Shown: piece after piece, positions 34,368 to 43,714 of the stretch
How positions within the stretch are numbered: the first letter of the stretch is position 1
Layout of the letters: every line of letters starts with the position of its first letter
From: Geodermatophilus marinus
GTDB lineage: Bacteria > Actinomycetota > Actinomycetes > Mycobacteriales > Geodermatophilaceae
Direction of reading: 5' to 3'
Length of the DNA: 64,000 nt
Assembly (NCBI RefSeq): GCF_003428645.1
Contig: NZ_QVQH01000008.1
Span: 1-64,000 of the forward strand
Notes under the pieces: model-generated
The model's input: only the letters and a program-made list of their open reading frames with translations
What the model was told of the DNA's origin: nothing
The model's database searches: none
Made by a program: the position numbers and the translations under genes

Positions 34368-34973
34368 GTGCGCCTCCTCTTCGTCTGCACCGGGAACCTG
34401 TGCCGCTCGCCGCTGGCCGAGCGGCTGGCCACGGCCTGGGCCGCCGAGGCCCTCGCCGGCAGCCCGGAGGCCGCCGAGGTCTCCGTGGCGAGCGCGGGCC
34501 TGGACGCCGTCGAGGGCCGGGACATGGACCCCGAGGCCGCGGCAGCGCTCACCGCGCTCGGCGGCGACCCGGCCGGCTTCCGTTCCCGCGTGCTCACCGC
34601 GGAGCTCGCCGCGGAGGCCGACCTGGTGCTCACGATGACCCGCGACCAGCGGCGCTCGGTGCTGGAGGTCAACCCCCGCGGCCTGCGGCGGACCTTCACG
34701 CTGCTCGAGGCCACGGACCTGCTCAACCGGGCGGACCTGGGCGGGGTGTTCCTCTCCCCCGTGCGCACCCGGGCGGTCGACCTGGCGCTGCGCCTGGACG
34801 CCGCCCGCGCCGGCCGGGCCTCCGGCAGCGGCGACGACATCGCCGACCCGATCGGCCGGCGCCCGGAGGTGCACGCGGCGACGGCCCGCACGATCGAGGT
34901 GGCGCTGCGCCCGCTGGCCGACGTCCTGTTCACCAGCGTCCGGACGCACCTACCCGCGCTCGTCCCGGCCTGA
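34368..34973 (+). CDS. Low-molecular-weight protein tyrosine phosphatase
   Basis: GTG 34368. The active-site loop VCTGNLCRSPLAERLA places the nucleophile Cys at 7 and Arg at 13 (C-x5-R). The general-acid Asp is in GSGDDIADPIGR near residue 163. At 201 residues it is longer than the usual ~150-160, due to an insert before the Asp (RADLGGVFLSPVRTRAVDLALRLDAARAG). Wzb-type phosphatases dephosphorylate BY-kinases, and the BY-kinase here is at 38318. Divergent from the acyltransferase gene. Paralogue of the 35700 protein. Confidence 0.88.
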   Translation: MRLLFVCTGNLCRSPLAERLATAWAAEALAGSPEAAEVSVASAGLDAVEGRDMDPEAAAALTALGGDPAGFRSRVLTAELAAEADLVLTMTRDQRRSVLEVNPRGLRRTFTLLEATDLLNRADLGGVFLSPVRTRAVDLALRLDAARAGRASGSGDDIADPIGRRPEVHAATARTIEVALRPLADVLFTSVRTHLPALVPA

Positions 34974-35033
34974 CCCGGCCGGACGTCGTCGCCGACCGAG
35001 GCCGTCGAGCTTCTTGCCCGAGGGCCCACACCG

Positions 35034-35049
35034 GTAGCACAAGTGCTAC
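35034..35049. promoter_or_regulatory. Palindromic operator upstream of the Phd/VapC module
   Basis: GTAGCAC-AA-GTGCTAC is a perfect 16-base inverted repeat ending 10 bases before the antitoxin GTG. Its position suits autorepression by the antitoxin-toxin complex, and it probably overlaps the promoter. Confidence 0.6.
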
Positions 35050-35059
35050 TGTTCGGCGG

Positions 35060-35308
35060 GTGACGACCATCGGCCTGCGCGAACTCCGCCAGCACGCCTC
35101 CGAGCTCGTGCGCCGGGCCGAGGCCGGGGAGGAGGTCACGATCACGGTGGCCGGCCGCCCCAGCGCTCGACTGGTCCCCGTCTCGCCGCGCGCCTGGCGG
35201 CAGTGGGATGAGATCGCCGAGCTGTTCCGCGGTCCCGCCGACACCACCTGGGCCGAGGAGCGGGATCGCCTCGACGGCGAGCTCACCGATCCGTGGCTGC
35301 GCCGATGA
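35060..35308 (+). CDS. Phd/YefM-family antitoxin
   Basis: 82 residues from GTG 35060. TTIGLRELRQHASELVRRAEAGEEVTITVAGRPSARLVPV is the standard Phd fold (N-terminal DNA-binding dimer). The C-terminal tail WDEIAELFRGP...WAEERDRLDGELTDPWLRR wraps the toxin. It overlaps the toxin ATG by four bases and is preceded by a palindromic operator. Confidence 0.9.
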   Translation: MTTIGLRELRQHASELVRRAEAGEEVTITVAGRPSARLVPVSPRAWRQWDEIAELFRGPADTTWAEERDRLDGELTDPWLRR

Positions 35309-35685
35309 GAGCCGTGCTCGACACCAGCGTGGTGATCGCTGCCGACGTCGGCCCGTTGACCGGCGAGCTGGCGATCAGCGCCGCCACCGTGGCCGAGCTG
35401 CACTTCGGCATCCTGGTGGCCGGTGAGCCGGAGATCCGCGCCGAGCGACTACGCCGCCTGTCGGTCCTGCAACACCGCTTCGACCCCCTGCCCGTCGACG
35501 AGGCCGTCGCCGCCAGCTACGGCCGGCTGGCAGCCGCCGTGGTGGCCGCCGGCCGGGCACCTCGGCCGCGGACGATGGATCTCCTCATCGCCGCCACGGC
35601 GCACGCGCACGGTGCCCGGCTCTACACCCGCAACGCCGACGACCTCGTCGGCGCCGATGAGTTGCTCGAGGTCGTCCCCGTCTGA
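35305..35685 (+). CDS. VapC-type PIN-domain ribonuclease toxin
   Basis: 126 residues from ATG 35305 (ATGA overlap with the antitoxin). PIN acidic residues are in AVLDTSVVIAAD (Asp6), SAATVAELHFGIL (Glu) and RPRTMDLLIAATAHAHGARLYTRNADDL (two Asp). Complete and probably active. Toxin of the Phd/VapC pair. Confidence 0.9.
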   Translation: MRAVLDTSVVIAADVGPLTGELAISAATVAELHFGILVAGEPEIRAERLRRLSVLQHRFDPLPVDEAVAASYGRLAAAVVAAGRAPRPRTMDLLIAATAHAHGARLYTRNADDLVGADELLEVVPV

Positions 35686-35699
35686 TCGGCCGCCGAAGC

Positions 35700-36314
35700 T
35701 CAGGTCCGCGCCGGCTGCAGCGTGGCGATGCGGGCCAGCACGGGCACCAGCGCCCCGGCGACCGCCTCGCCGGCCTCCTGGTGGGCCTCGACGGGCAGCC
35801 CGATGGGGTCGCCGATGTCGTCCCCGCCCCCGCCCTGCCGCCGGGAGCGGGCCGCGGCCATCTCCCGCACCAGGGCGCGGGCGCGCTCGGCCAGCCCCTC
35901 CCCCGGCAGGTCGGCGTCCGCCCCGACGAGCCGCACCAGGTCGGCGGCCTCGCGGAGGGTGAAGGTCTTGTTCAGCGCCCGCGGGGCGGCCTTGAGCACG
36001 TCGCGGCGGTGCTGGCGGGTCATGGTGAGGGTGAGGTCGGCATCGATGGCCAGGTCCTCGACCAGGCGGCGGGCGACGAAGCCCTCGGGGTCGCCACCGA
36101 GGCCGCGGAGCACCAGGGCGCTGTCGGGGTGCATGGCCGAGCCCTCGACGCCCTGGACACCGGCACTGCTGAGCTGCACCTGGCCGGCGGCGTCACCCAG
36201 CGCCTCGTCGAGGTAGGCCCGGCCGAGCCGCTCGGCCAGCGCCGAGCGGCAGATGTTGCCCGTGCACACGAGGAGCACGGAGAAGACCGGCTCGGGGGTC
36301 CAGTGGCGGGGCAT
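35700..36314 (-). CDS. Low-molecular-weight protein tyrosine phosphatase, second copy
   Basis: VLLVCTGNICRSALAERLG carries the C-x5-R loop (Cys17-Arg23), and GGGGDDIGDPIGLP carries the general-acid Asp. 204 residues, with the same insert position as the 34368 protein (LVGADADLPGEGLAERARALVREMAAARSRRQG), so the two are paralogues unlike standard short members. It faces the EPS genes that follow on the same strand (36364-45k) and may act on the BY-kinase at 38318. The N-terminal MPRHWTPEPV may not be translated. Confidence 0.88.
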   Translation of the reverse strand: MPRHWTPEPVFSVLLVCTGNICRSALAERLGRAYLDEALGDAAGQVQLSSAGVQGVEGSAMHPDSALVLRGLGGDPEGFVARRLVEDLAIDADLTLTMTRQHRRDVLKAAPRALNKTFTLREAADLVRLVGADADLPGEGLAERARALVREMAAARSRRQGGGGDDIGDPIGLPVEAHQEAGEAVAGALVPVLARIATLQPART

Positions 36315-36363
36315 CAGCCCATTGTCCGACGGCGGCCGGGAACCGGCCGCCCCGCGCGGGCGG

Positions 36364-36582
36364 TCACCGGTGCCGGCGGGCGTCCCGGATCAGCACGGCG
36401 ACGGCGGCTCCGGCGCCGAGCAGGAGGACGGCGGCCGTCGACCTGGTCGCTGCGGAGGGCACGAGGCCGAGCAGGACGGCCTCGGCGAGGACGACGGCCA
36501 GCGCCATCAGGATCGCGCCGTACAGGGCGGCGCTCAGCGCGCGGGGGCGGCGGGAGCCGGGGACGGCGCGGAGGACTGCCAT
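36364..36582 (-). CDS. 72-residue membrane protein next to the sugar transferase
   Basis: ATG 36582 lies one base after the sugar transferase stop, so the two are translationally linked. Two hydrophobic helices (LSAALYGAILMALAVVLAEAVLLG; STAAVLLLGAGAAVAVLI) are joined by a short loop and end in RDARRHR. No recognised family. Possibly an accessory subunit of the initiating transferase. Confidence 0.6.
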   Translation of the reverse strand: MAVLRAVPGSRRPRALSAALYGAILMALAVVLAEAVLLGLVPSAATRSTAAVLLLGAGAAVAVLIRDARRHR

Positions 36583-36583
36583 C

Positions 36584-38119
36584 TCAGTACGCTCCCGAGC
36601 CGCGCAGGACCGCACCGGCGGTCTTCCACAGGATCATGAAGTCGACGGTCAGCGACCAGTTCTCGACGTAGCGGACGTCGATGCGCACCGAGTCGTCCCA
36701 GGAGAGGTCCGAGCGGCCGCTGACCTGCCAGAGGCCGGTCAGGCCGGGCTTGACGAGGAAGCGGCGGTGCATGTCGTCACCGTACTTCTCGACCTCGCTC
36801 TGCAGCGGCGGCCGCGGGCCGACGAGGGACATGTCGCCGCGGACGACGTTGAACAGCTGCGGCAGCTCGTCGAGGGAGTAGCGGCGCAGGACCTTCCCGA
36901 CGCGGGTGACCCGCGGGTCGTCCTTCATCTTGAACAGGACGCCGTTGCCCTCGCTCTGCTCGTCCAGCGCGGCCACCATGCGGTCGGCGCCGGCCACCAT
37001 GCTCCGGAACTTCAGCATCCCGAAGGTGCGGCCGTCCTTGCCCACCCGCTCCTGCCGGAAGAACACCGGGCCGGAGCTGGTGACCTTGACGGCGAGCGCG
37101 AGGGCGATGAGCACCGGCGCGATGGCCAGGATGCCGAGGATCGCGCTGCTGCGGTCGAAGGTCGCCTTGGTCAGCCGGCGGACGCCGGTCAGCTCGGGGC
37201 GCTCGACGTGCAGCAGCGGCAGCCCGGCGACGGGGCGGATGCGCACCCGGGGGCCGGCGACCTCGGTGATGGCCGGGGCTAGGAGGAGCTCGGCGCGGGT
37301 GTCCTCGAGGTCCCAGCCGAGGCGGCGCAGCGCCGGCCCGTCGAGCTCCGGCGAGGGCAGGACGGCGACGGTGTCGACCTCGAAGCCGCGGACGACGTCG
37401 ACGACCTCGGTGAGGTCACCCAGCACGGGCAGCCCGTCGAACTGGGCGGCGGCGTCGCGGCCCCCGGGGAGGGCGCAGCCGATCACGTGGTAGCCGTGGT
37501 AGGCCTCGCGCTCGATCTGGGCGTGCAGTGCCTCGACGCCGGCGCGGTGACCGACGAGCAGGGTGGTCTGCTGGAAGTGCCCTTGCTGGCGGGCGCGGTG
37601 CAGCCGCTGCCGCTGCGCGTAGCGCTGGACGAGGGTCAGCAGCGTGGCGAGCGGGAGCGCGACGACCACGAAGCCCCGGGCGACGTCCAGCTTGAGGGCC
37701 CAGGAGACGGTGCCGACGGTGGCGAGCAGCAGCGCGGCGGCGAAGAAGACCCGGCGGAACTCGTCGGCGCCGACCCAGAGGAAACGCTCCTCGTAGCTGC
37801 GGCCGAGGAGCATCGCGGCCAGCCAGAGGACCGGTAGCCCCAGTGCTGCGGCGAGGTAGGCGATCTCGGAGCCGACGCCGGCCGGGCCGAAGCGGAGGAG
37901 GTAGCCGATCAACCCCGCGACGAGCGCGCACACGAAGTCGGCGGCGACGATCCGGCGGACGTACGCGCCGCGCCAGGCCCGTCGCGCGACGGTCCCCTCC
38001 CCACGGAGCCGGGAGGCGAAGCCGGACGTCGAGCGAGCATTTGTGCGCGGAGCGTGACGAACGAGTCCGTCACGATCGTCGAGCGTGGAAATCGCTGTAC
38101 CCCCGTGGAAACGCCGCAC
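36584..38119 (-). CDS. Polyprenyl-phosphate sugar-1-phosphate transferase (second EPS locus)
   Basis: Initiates repeat-unit synthesis. Four N-terminal helices (residues ~55-170), a nucleotide-binding middle domain ([28 protein letters not shown]), one more helix, then the catalytic domain: [75 protein letters not shown] and [36 protein letters not shown] full WbaP/EpsE-like enzyme. GTG 38119 is the only start I could find in frame before the helices. High-GC, unlike the genes beyond 38.94 kb. 200 bases upstream (38120-38317) are non-coding and should hold its promoter. Confidence 0.92.
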   Translation of the reverse strand: MRRFHGGTAISTLDDRDGLVRHAPRTNARSTSGFASRLRGEGTVARRAWRGAYVRRIVAADFVCALVAGLIGYLLRFGPAGVGSEIAYLAAALGLPVLWLAAMLLGRSYEERFLWVGADEFRRVFFAAALLLATVGTVSWALKLDVARGFVVVALPLATLLTLVQRYAQRQRLHRARQQGHFQQTTLLVGHRAGVEALHAQIEREAYHGYHVIGCALPGGRDAAAQFDGLPVLGDLTEVVDVVRGFEVDTVAVLPSPELDGPALRRLGWDLEDTRAELLLAPAITEVAGPRVRIRPVAGLPLLHVERPELTGVRRLTKATFDRSSAILGILAIAPVLIALALAVKVTSSGPVFFRQERVGKDGRTFGMLKFRSMVAGADRMVAALDEQSEGNGVLFKMKDDPRVTRVGKVLRRYSLDELPQLFNVVRGDMSLVGPRPPLQSEVEKYGDDMHRRFLVKPGLTGLWQVSGRSDLSWDDSVRIDVRYVENWSLTVDFMILWKTAGAVLRGSGAY

Positions 38120-38317
38120 CCCGCAGGGGCATTCGCGACTCGACAGCCGGTGCGCGAGGAACCTCGGCGTTCACCCGGCGGAGTGAACGTACCGTCACAG
38201 TTCCGCAACTGGAAGGTGGCAGGCACCACACGTCACATCAGCACCACGCACCGCTGCGCCACGGTCGCCGCCGGCTCCGGCGCGCGAGCCCGTCCAACGG
38301 CCTTGGGCGACGCCGGG

Positions 38318-39703
38318 TCAGCGGGTCGCGCCACCCCCGGGCTCGTCCTTGCCGTAGCCGTAGGAGTAGCCGTACCCGTACGCCGAGGCCAGCTCGGCCT
38401 TCGGCGGGACGATGTTGAGGATGACGCCAAGTGCCTTGGCGCCGACCCGCTCCAGGGTCGCCGCGGCCTGCTGCAACTGCTCCTTGCGCGTGCTGCCGTA
38501 GCGGACGGAGAGCAGGACGCCGTCCATGTAGACGGCCAGCCCGGTGGAGTCGGCGACGGGCAGCAGCGGCGGGGCGTCGACGAGCACGAAGTCGTTGGCG
38601 GCCCGGAGCTTGTCGAGCAGGGCGAACATGTGCCTGGAGGAGAGCAGCTCCCCCGGGTTGGGCGGCGTCGGGCCGGCCGCGATGACGGAGAGCTCTCCGG
38701 TGCCGTAGCGCTGCAGCACGTCGTCGAGATCGGCCGTGTCGGCCAGGATGTTGCTGAGCCCGACCCCGCCGACCATGCCGAGGTAGCGGGTGACCTTGGG
38801 CTTACGGAGGTCGGCCTCGACGATGGTCACCCGCCGGCCAGCATCCGCGAGAGCCAGGCCGAGGTTGACCACCGCGGTGGTCTTGCCCTCGGACGGCACG
38901 GCGCTGGAGACCATGATCACCTTGGGCGGCTCGTCGACGTTGAGGAACTGAAGATTGTTGCGAAGTTGCCGGTAGTCCTCTGCCGTCCGATTCACACTGG
39001 TGCGGTCAATAACGTGGCGCCTTTCGAGCGCCTCGTCGCGCAATACCGTGCCGATGACAGGCGCACCTGCAAGCTGCACGATCTCGTCGGGATCCCTCAC
39101 GGAGCGATCGTTTCTAGCGTGAGCGACGGCCAACCCAGAGCCGCCGAGAAGCCCCAACATGAGACCCAGGGCCACATTGCGAATCACATTAGGCGAGCTC
39201 GGTTCCTCCGGCAACTGGGGCTCCTCAGTAACAGTCGCCTTCACAGGAGACTCTTCCCCGTCCTCCGAGCCCTCCAGTTCGGCCACCATTTGAGGAAAGA
39301 CTGCCCCGACCGCCTCCGCGACATCCTGTGACAGTTGAGCCGAGTCGGCCGTCACCTCCACATCCACTAGCACTGTATCCGGTACAACACTTGCGCTGAT
39401 TAACTCCTTCACGTCTTCAGGGGCCATCGCAGAGTCGAGCCTAGCGGCCACTCGAGACGCAAGCTCACCTCCCTCCACGAGGCGCGCGTAAGAGAGGACC
39501 CGCTGCTGGGAGAGCTGCCCTCCCTGGAATGCCTCTAGCGTCGACGCGGTATTCGTTGCCGAGACGAACAACTGCGTCTCGGCCGTATACGCAGGCGTCT
39601 GCAGCATACTCACGCCCAGCGCCGAAATTCCACCGCCAAGCAAACCAACAACTAGCCACCACCACCTACCCCGAAGCGCAGCAACAAACTCGCCCGCGTC
39701 CAT
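38318..39703 (-). CDS. Wzz-BY-kinase fusion (polysaccharide tyrosine autokinase), mosaic gene
   Basis: Controls EPS polymerisation and export by autophosphorylation. Wzz part: helix WWWLVVGLLGGGISALGVSML (~14-34), extracytoplasmic domain, helix VALGLMLGLLGGSGLAVAHA (~177-196). Kinase part: IMVSSAVPSEGKTTAVVNLG (Walker A, ~263-282), VTIVEADLRKP (Walker A'), FVLVDAPPLLPVADS (Walker B). It ends in a tyrosine cluster YGYGYSYGYGK, the autophosphorylation site. 461 residues. The DNA encoding residues 1 to ~254 is clearly less GC-rich than the kinase part, with the change near 38,940, so the gene appears to be recombinant. Likely dephosphorylated by one of the LMW phosphatases. Confidence 0.92.
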   Translation of the reverse strand: MDAGEFVAALRGRWWWLVVGLLGGGISALGVSMLQTPAYTAETQLFVSATNTASTLEAFQGGQLSQQRVLSYARLVEGGELASRVAARLDSAMAPEDVKELISASVVPDTVLVDVEVTADSAQLSQDVAEAVGAVFPQMVAELEGSEDGEESPVKATVTEEPQLPEEPSSPNVIRNVALGLMLGLLGGSGLAVAHARNDRSVRDPDEIVQLAGAPVIGTVLRDEALERRHVIDRTSVNRTAEDYRQLRNNLQFLNVDEPPKVIMVSSAVPSEGKTTAVVNLGLALADAGRRVTIVEADLRKPKVTRYLGMVGGVGLSNILADTADLDDVLQRYGTGELSVIAAGPTPPNPGELLSSRHMFALLDKLRAANDFVLVDAPPLLPVADSTGLAVYMDGVLLSVRYGSTRKEQLQQAAATLERVGAKALGVILNIVPPKAELASAYGYGYSYGYGKDEPGGGATR

Positions 39704-39768
39704 CTGTCATCCCGTCCTGTGTGGATTGATCGAAAGCACGTCATACCAGCTTTTAGACGGCTATCTTG

Positions 39769-41070
39769 TCACCGCCCGTGTTCGACATTTCCCCCCAGCT
39801 TCGGCGACGAAGTAGTGTTATCGCACCCGCTCCAGGAGTCGTCTGGCCAGCATGCTGCCACCGCGATCGGTGCCCACACGATTATCATAGCTGCCGACAA
39901 GACTTGGAAGGAACTAAAGGTCGCCGCGCAGGCCATGGTCGCCGCCGCCCCCACCAGCACAGCTCTTGGCACAGCACGCCGCCATGCAACGACGAGTAGT
40001 CCGACCTGAACGCCGAGGAAGCTTGCCGCCGCCATGAGGCCCATGTCGGTGGCAAGCATCACATAACCATTTTCAAAGCTGCTTGGGATGAGCCCCCTGT
40101 CCTTTAGATCGAAGCTCGAGGCATAACCGCCACCAACGAACAGGATATCTGACAGGTTTTCCCAAAAGTATGCATACGCCTCTTGCCTCAGCGAAGTGGA
40201 CCCATCGTCATCCACAAATCTAGAGATGACGACCTCACCGGCGCCAGCAAGAAGCAACGCGGAGGCAGTACCCACAATCCCGATGACTTGAGCGAGTTTT
40301 CGGTTAAGCGACTGGCGGCTGACCATTGCGCCGCCGAGTAACCCGATAAGGCCAAGGAGTGCTCCAGCCCGCGAACCGGATTGCAGAAGACCGATCAGCA
40401 GCACAGTGATCGCCCCGAGCCTTACCCAGTGCCCTCTCAGAACCATGGCTAGAGGAAGTGCGGCCACCATCAGAAGCGACAGGACGAGTGGGTGATCGAG
40501 CGTTCCACTCGTGCGCTCCGCACCGTCCCGGAAGTCAACCTGATAGAGCGCTCGAAAACCGGCGAACGGCCAGACTTCCCCAAGGACGGATTGAACGATC
40601 GACAAAAGGCCATTTACAACCGCGCAAGCCACGAAGAGCTTCAATAACCTGAGGGCGAAGCACTGATTCCGGGCGCCACCGACCGCACATATGAATAGCC
40701 AGAGTCCTCCAGCCAGGAAGTTGCCGACGAACCCCCTCGGCGACGCCTGACCGACATTCGTGAACGTCGATATTGCACCGTACGCCATAAGCCAAGCGAG
40801 CAGTACCAATAGCCACGGCGTTGATTTGAGATCGGCAATCCACCCCTGCGGACCGACGATCGCGAATATACATACGAACACGTATGTGAACCATGCAGCT
40901 GGGTGCATGTTGGTCACCGTTGCTGAAGAGAAGCTTACACCCGTGAGTAATTGACCAGCTACAGACGGAATCATAATCCACAGGACGAGGATCACCCCTG
41001 CGGCGCCCTCGGGCTTGCGTCGCAAGATCCACGCCGCCACGGCACACACCAGGAGCCAAGCGGCTAGCAA
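39769..41070 (-). CDS. Wzy-like EPS polymerase
   Basis: 433 residues with ~11 helices. LIGLLQSGSRAGALLGLIGLLGG is the polymerase/ligase motif, and the periplasmic loop near 290-340 (YAYFWENLSDILFVGGGYASSFDLKDRGLIPSSFENGYVMLATDMGLMAAASF) matches the O-antigen polymerase architecture. Lower GC than the genome around it, and part of the island. The last ~20 residues (SGCDNTTSSPKLGGNVEHGR) look unstructured. Confidence 0.85.
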   Translation of the reverse strand: MLAAWLLVCAVAAWILRRKPEGAAGVILVLWIMIPSVAGQLLTGVSFSSATVTNMHPAAWFTYVFVCIFAIVGPQGWIADLKSTPWLLVLLAWLMAYGAISTFTNVGQASPRGFVGNFLAGGLWLFICAVGGARNQCFALRLLKLFVACAVVNGLLSIVQSVLGEVWPFAGFRALYQVDFRDGAERTSGTLDHPLVLSLLMVAALPLAMVLRGHWVRLGAITVLLIGLLQSGSRAGALLGLIGLLGGAMVSRQSLNRKLAQVIGIVGTASALLLAGAGEVVISRFVDDDGSTSLRQEAYAYFWENLSDILFVGGGYASSFDLKDRGLIPSSFENGYVMLATDMGLMAAASFLGVQVGLLVVAWRRAVPRAVLVGAAATMACAATFSSFQVLSAAMIIVWAPIAVAACWPDDSWSGCDNTTSSPKLGGNVEHGR

Positions 41071-41095
41071 CGCAACACCCCCTTAGGGTCGCGCA

Positions 41096-42256
41096 TCAGT
41101 TGTTCTCACGATCGAGCACCGCCGCTACTTGCTCCAACCGAGCTTCCCAGGAGTGCCCCCTAGCCGCCTCCTGCCTTTGGCGTGCGACAGCCTCGTCGAA
41201 GCTGTCAATCTCATGCCTAACGAAGGTAGGAAAGTCGGCAGGCTCATGGATGTGCAGGCCCTCGACCGTCTCGCCTGTGAGACTCTGCAGCGGTGTCGCC
41301 ACAACCGAGAGCCCCGACGATAAGTACTCGTAGAGCTTCATCGGGTGGACGCCTGCGGTGTAGGCGTTCCTCAGGTACGGGATCAGGCCGACCATAGAGG
41401 ATGCACACTCCACCGCCAACTCTTCGGACGAAAGGTTTCCTAAATACGTGACCCGCCGATGAGACATCAGATCATTGAGTCGACTGCCGTTTCTGGTCCC
41501 GTCGACGGAGACCGGACCAGCCAGAGCTAGCTCCACGCCACTGTCAGCCAAGGCTTCAAGTATTGCGAAGTCTATTTTCGCCGGCGTGAGGTTTCCAGCA
41601 AATATTGCGCGCCTCTCACGCTCCTCGCTCCGCCGTGTCGCGGCTTCGTAAGCGGACGTATCAGCAACATTGGGCCAGAGCTGGACATCCTTGCGGCCCA
41701 GTCCTTCAAGGTGCTCTGCAACGCCTCTGCTGCTTGCAATGACTACATCCGCACGGCGAATTAGCTGCGACTCAGCCTCCAGGAGAGCTGCACTCGGCAC
41801 GCCCGGCAGCGTATGAAGGAGGTCAACCGAATGGTAGACCACTTGCCTTGCATCCGTCTCAAGGCCATAGGTAACCGGGCTAAAGGTCCATAGAGTCGAG
41901 TCTGACCACGGTAGACCAATGAGCTGTCGCCTCAGGATTGACGCATTGACTCGACGAACTAAACGACTACCGTGGAAGGGTACAACCCTGGGGCTATGAA
42001 CTTGTAGGTTCAACGGACTGTGTACAGCAGCGACTCGTCGACCAGCTTGCAAGCGTCGCGCCATGCGGCGAAGGTCGTGAATCTGGAATGTCGGCCGCCG
42101 CAATCCGAGGGAATTGATGTAGGCGACCCTGACGCCAGAATCCGCGAGACGACTTGCGATGTGTTGCTTGTTTGTCCAGACAGCCGATTCGTAGTCGGCG
42201 GTCGACAGCACAATGACGTTTCGATGAAGCACTTTAGGAAACCTCTGCTCAGCCAC
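41096..42256 (-). CDS. Glycosyltransferase, GT-B fold
   Basis: 386 residues. The N-terminal domain has 'NVIVLSTADYESAVWTNKQHIASRLADSGVRVAYINSLG', the typical opening of a family that includes teichuronic/EPS glycosyltransferases. The donor domain has AIFAGNLTPAKIDFAILEAL, MVGLIPYLRNAYTAGVHPMKLYEYLSSGLSVVATPL with Lys/Glu in the nucleotide-binding loop. No membrane segments. Lies 4 bases downstream of the Wzx gene; low-GC island. Confidence 0.85.
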   Translation of the reverse strand: MAEQRFPKVLHRNVIVLSTADYESAVWTNKQHIASRLADSGVRVAYINSLGLRRPTFQIHDLRRMARRLQAGRRVAAVHSPLNLQVHSPRVVPFHGSRLVRRVNASILRRQLIGLPWSDSTLWTFSPVTYGLETDARQVVYHSVDLLHTLPGVPSAALLEAESQLIRRADVVIASSRGVAEHLEGLGRKDVQLWPNVADTSAYEAATRRSEERERRAIFAGNLTPAKIDFAILEALADSGVELALAGPVSVDGTRNGSRLNDLMSHRRVTYLGNLSSEELAVECASSMVGLIPYLRNAYTAGVHPMKLYEYLSSGLSVVATPLQSLTGETVEGLHIHEPADFPTFVRHEIDSFDEAVARQRQEAARGHSWEARLEQVAAVLDRENN

Positions 42257-42260
42257 GCTG

Positions 42261-43586
42261 TCAGTCTTTGGATACGTGTTGCGGATGCGTCAGACGCTGC
42301 ACTACAGCCAAGGCCAGCTGGAAATCCGTACGCCGAACTCCGTAGAAGTCCTTGAAGCCATGTGGGAGTCGCTGACTCACAAAGATGATGTTGGCGTTTG
42401 CTGCGATCAAACTCCCTATGAGAGTGGCGATGGCGGCGCCGACAGCCCCCAGGGCGGGCGCCAAGAGAAACAACAGGATGATGTTGACTGTCGCGGCTGC
42501 CACCATGGACGTGCTGCGTAGCCCAGGCCTTCCCGACGCGCTCAAAATGGCACCAGCGATCGAACCCGGAACGCCGGTGACACCGGCCAAGAGCAGTATG
42601 GCAGCGGGCACTACTGAAGCCGCGAACTCCGGCCCGAAGACAAGTGGTAACCAGAGCGTCATCGTACTGGCAAGGACGACTCCAAGGACCAATGAGAGGG
42701 CCGCAGATAGGCGCGCGGCGACAATTGCCCTTTCACCGGCAGTTCCGCCCTTGGCCTCAGTCGCATACAGAACGTCGCGCACCGCGTTGTTGAAGATGAG
42801 CGCGAGGTCAGCGACGTTGACCGCAACAACGTAGAAGCCAAGTTCGGCTAGAGAGGACAGAGGTGCCATCAGCACTTGGTCCAGCCGTGATAGCAGGACT
42901 CCTGACAACGTTCCAATCCATATGCGTAGCCCAAAGTGCAGTATGCTACCCCATTTAGTCCCCTGTGTTTCCGGCGAGTCGTCAATCACCGAGTCTGGGA
43001 CTGGACGCAGGTAGGGCATGCCAGCGATTATCGGTGCTGCCGCAATCACGGCTACGGCACTCGTGACTGTCAGCACGTCGAGGGCGGCCATAGCGCCGAT
43101 ACCGCCAAGTCGGACCAGCGCCCCAATGTACTTCTCTGCGTTGATGCGACCAAAAAGGCCCAAGCCTGCTGCCCGGCCGCGCTGCACTCCGACTAGTAGG
43201 GCGGGAGTCAAGGCCAGCGCCGTGACTACCGTCAGCCTTTCAACGGTCGAGTCGCCGCCGGAAGTATATGAAGCAGCTGCTACGACGGAAAGAGTTGAGG
43301 CCACTCCAGACACGAGCACGATGAGGCTTCCCCTCCAGACGCTCGGTCGGCTTTGGCCTGGAGTCCTCGCGACCACATACGTTACCGCCTCGGGAATGCC
43401 AAGAAGAGCTGCGGTAGTCATCAGAACGAGTGGTGCTGTAGCCGCGGCCACGGCGCCTCGGCCGTCCGGACCCAAGACTTGGGCCAGTATGGGAGCCGTT
43501 GCGATGGCCGCGATCGGGTTGGCTAGATTTGCAAGTCCCGAGGCCACGAGGACGTGCGCCAGAGATCGGCGTCCATTGCTTGCCAA
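42261..43586 (-). CDS. Wzx-like oligosaccharide flippase
   Basis: About 441 residues and 12-14 helices, opening SLAHVLVASGLANLANPIAAIATAPILAQVLGPDGRGAVAAATAPL, the usual first pair of helices with 'LGPxGRG'. TTG 43586 is preferred: AGGAG is eight bases upstream. A TTG at 43616 in the same frame would add ten residues. Translocates the lipid-linked repeat unit for the polymerase at 39769. Low-GC island. Confidence 0.85.
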   Translation of the reverse strand: MASNGRRSLAHVLVASGLANLANPIAAIATAPILAQVLGPDGRGAVAAATAPLVLMTTAALLGIPEAVTYVVARTPGQSRPSVWRGSLIVLVSGVASTLSVVAAASYTSGGDSTVERLTVVTALALTPALLVGVQRGRAAGLGLFGRINAEKYIGALVRLGGIGAMAALDVLTVTSAVAVIAAAPIIAGMPYLRPVPDSVIDDSPETQGTKWGSILHFGLRIWIGTLSGVLLSRLDQVLMAPLSSLAELGFYVVAVNVADLALIFNNAVRDVLYATEAKGGTAGERAIVAARLSAALSLVLGVVLASTMTLWLPLVFGPEFAASVVPAAILLLAGVTGVPGSIAGAILSASGRPGLRSTSMVAAATVNIILLFLLAPALGAVGAAIATLIGSLIAANANIIFVSQRLPHGFKDFYGVRRTDFQLALAVVQRLTHPQHVSKD

Positions 43587-43714
43587 CTGACCATCTCCTA
43601 CTCCTGGGACGCCCAATCACCTTAATGGAGCGCGGATGACCTAAGGCGTCGGGCAGCATGGCTACCGACTAGTACTAATCCCAGCCAGACGCCAGATTCA
43701 GACCTAATGGGCCA

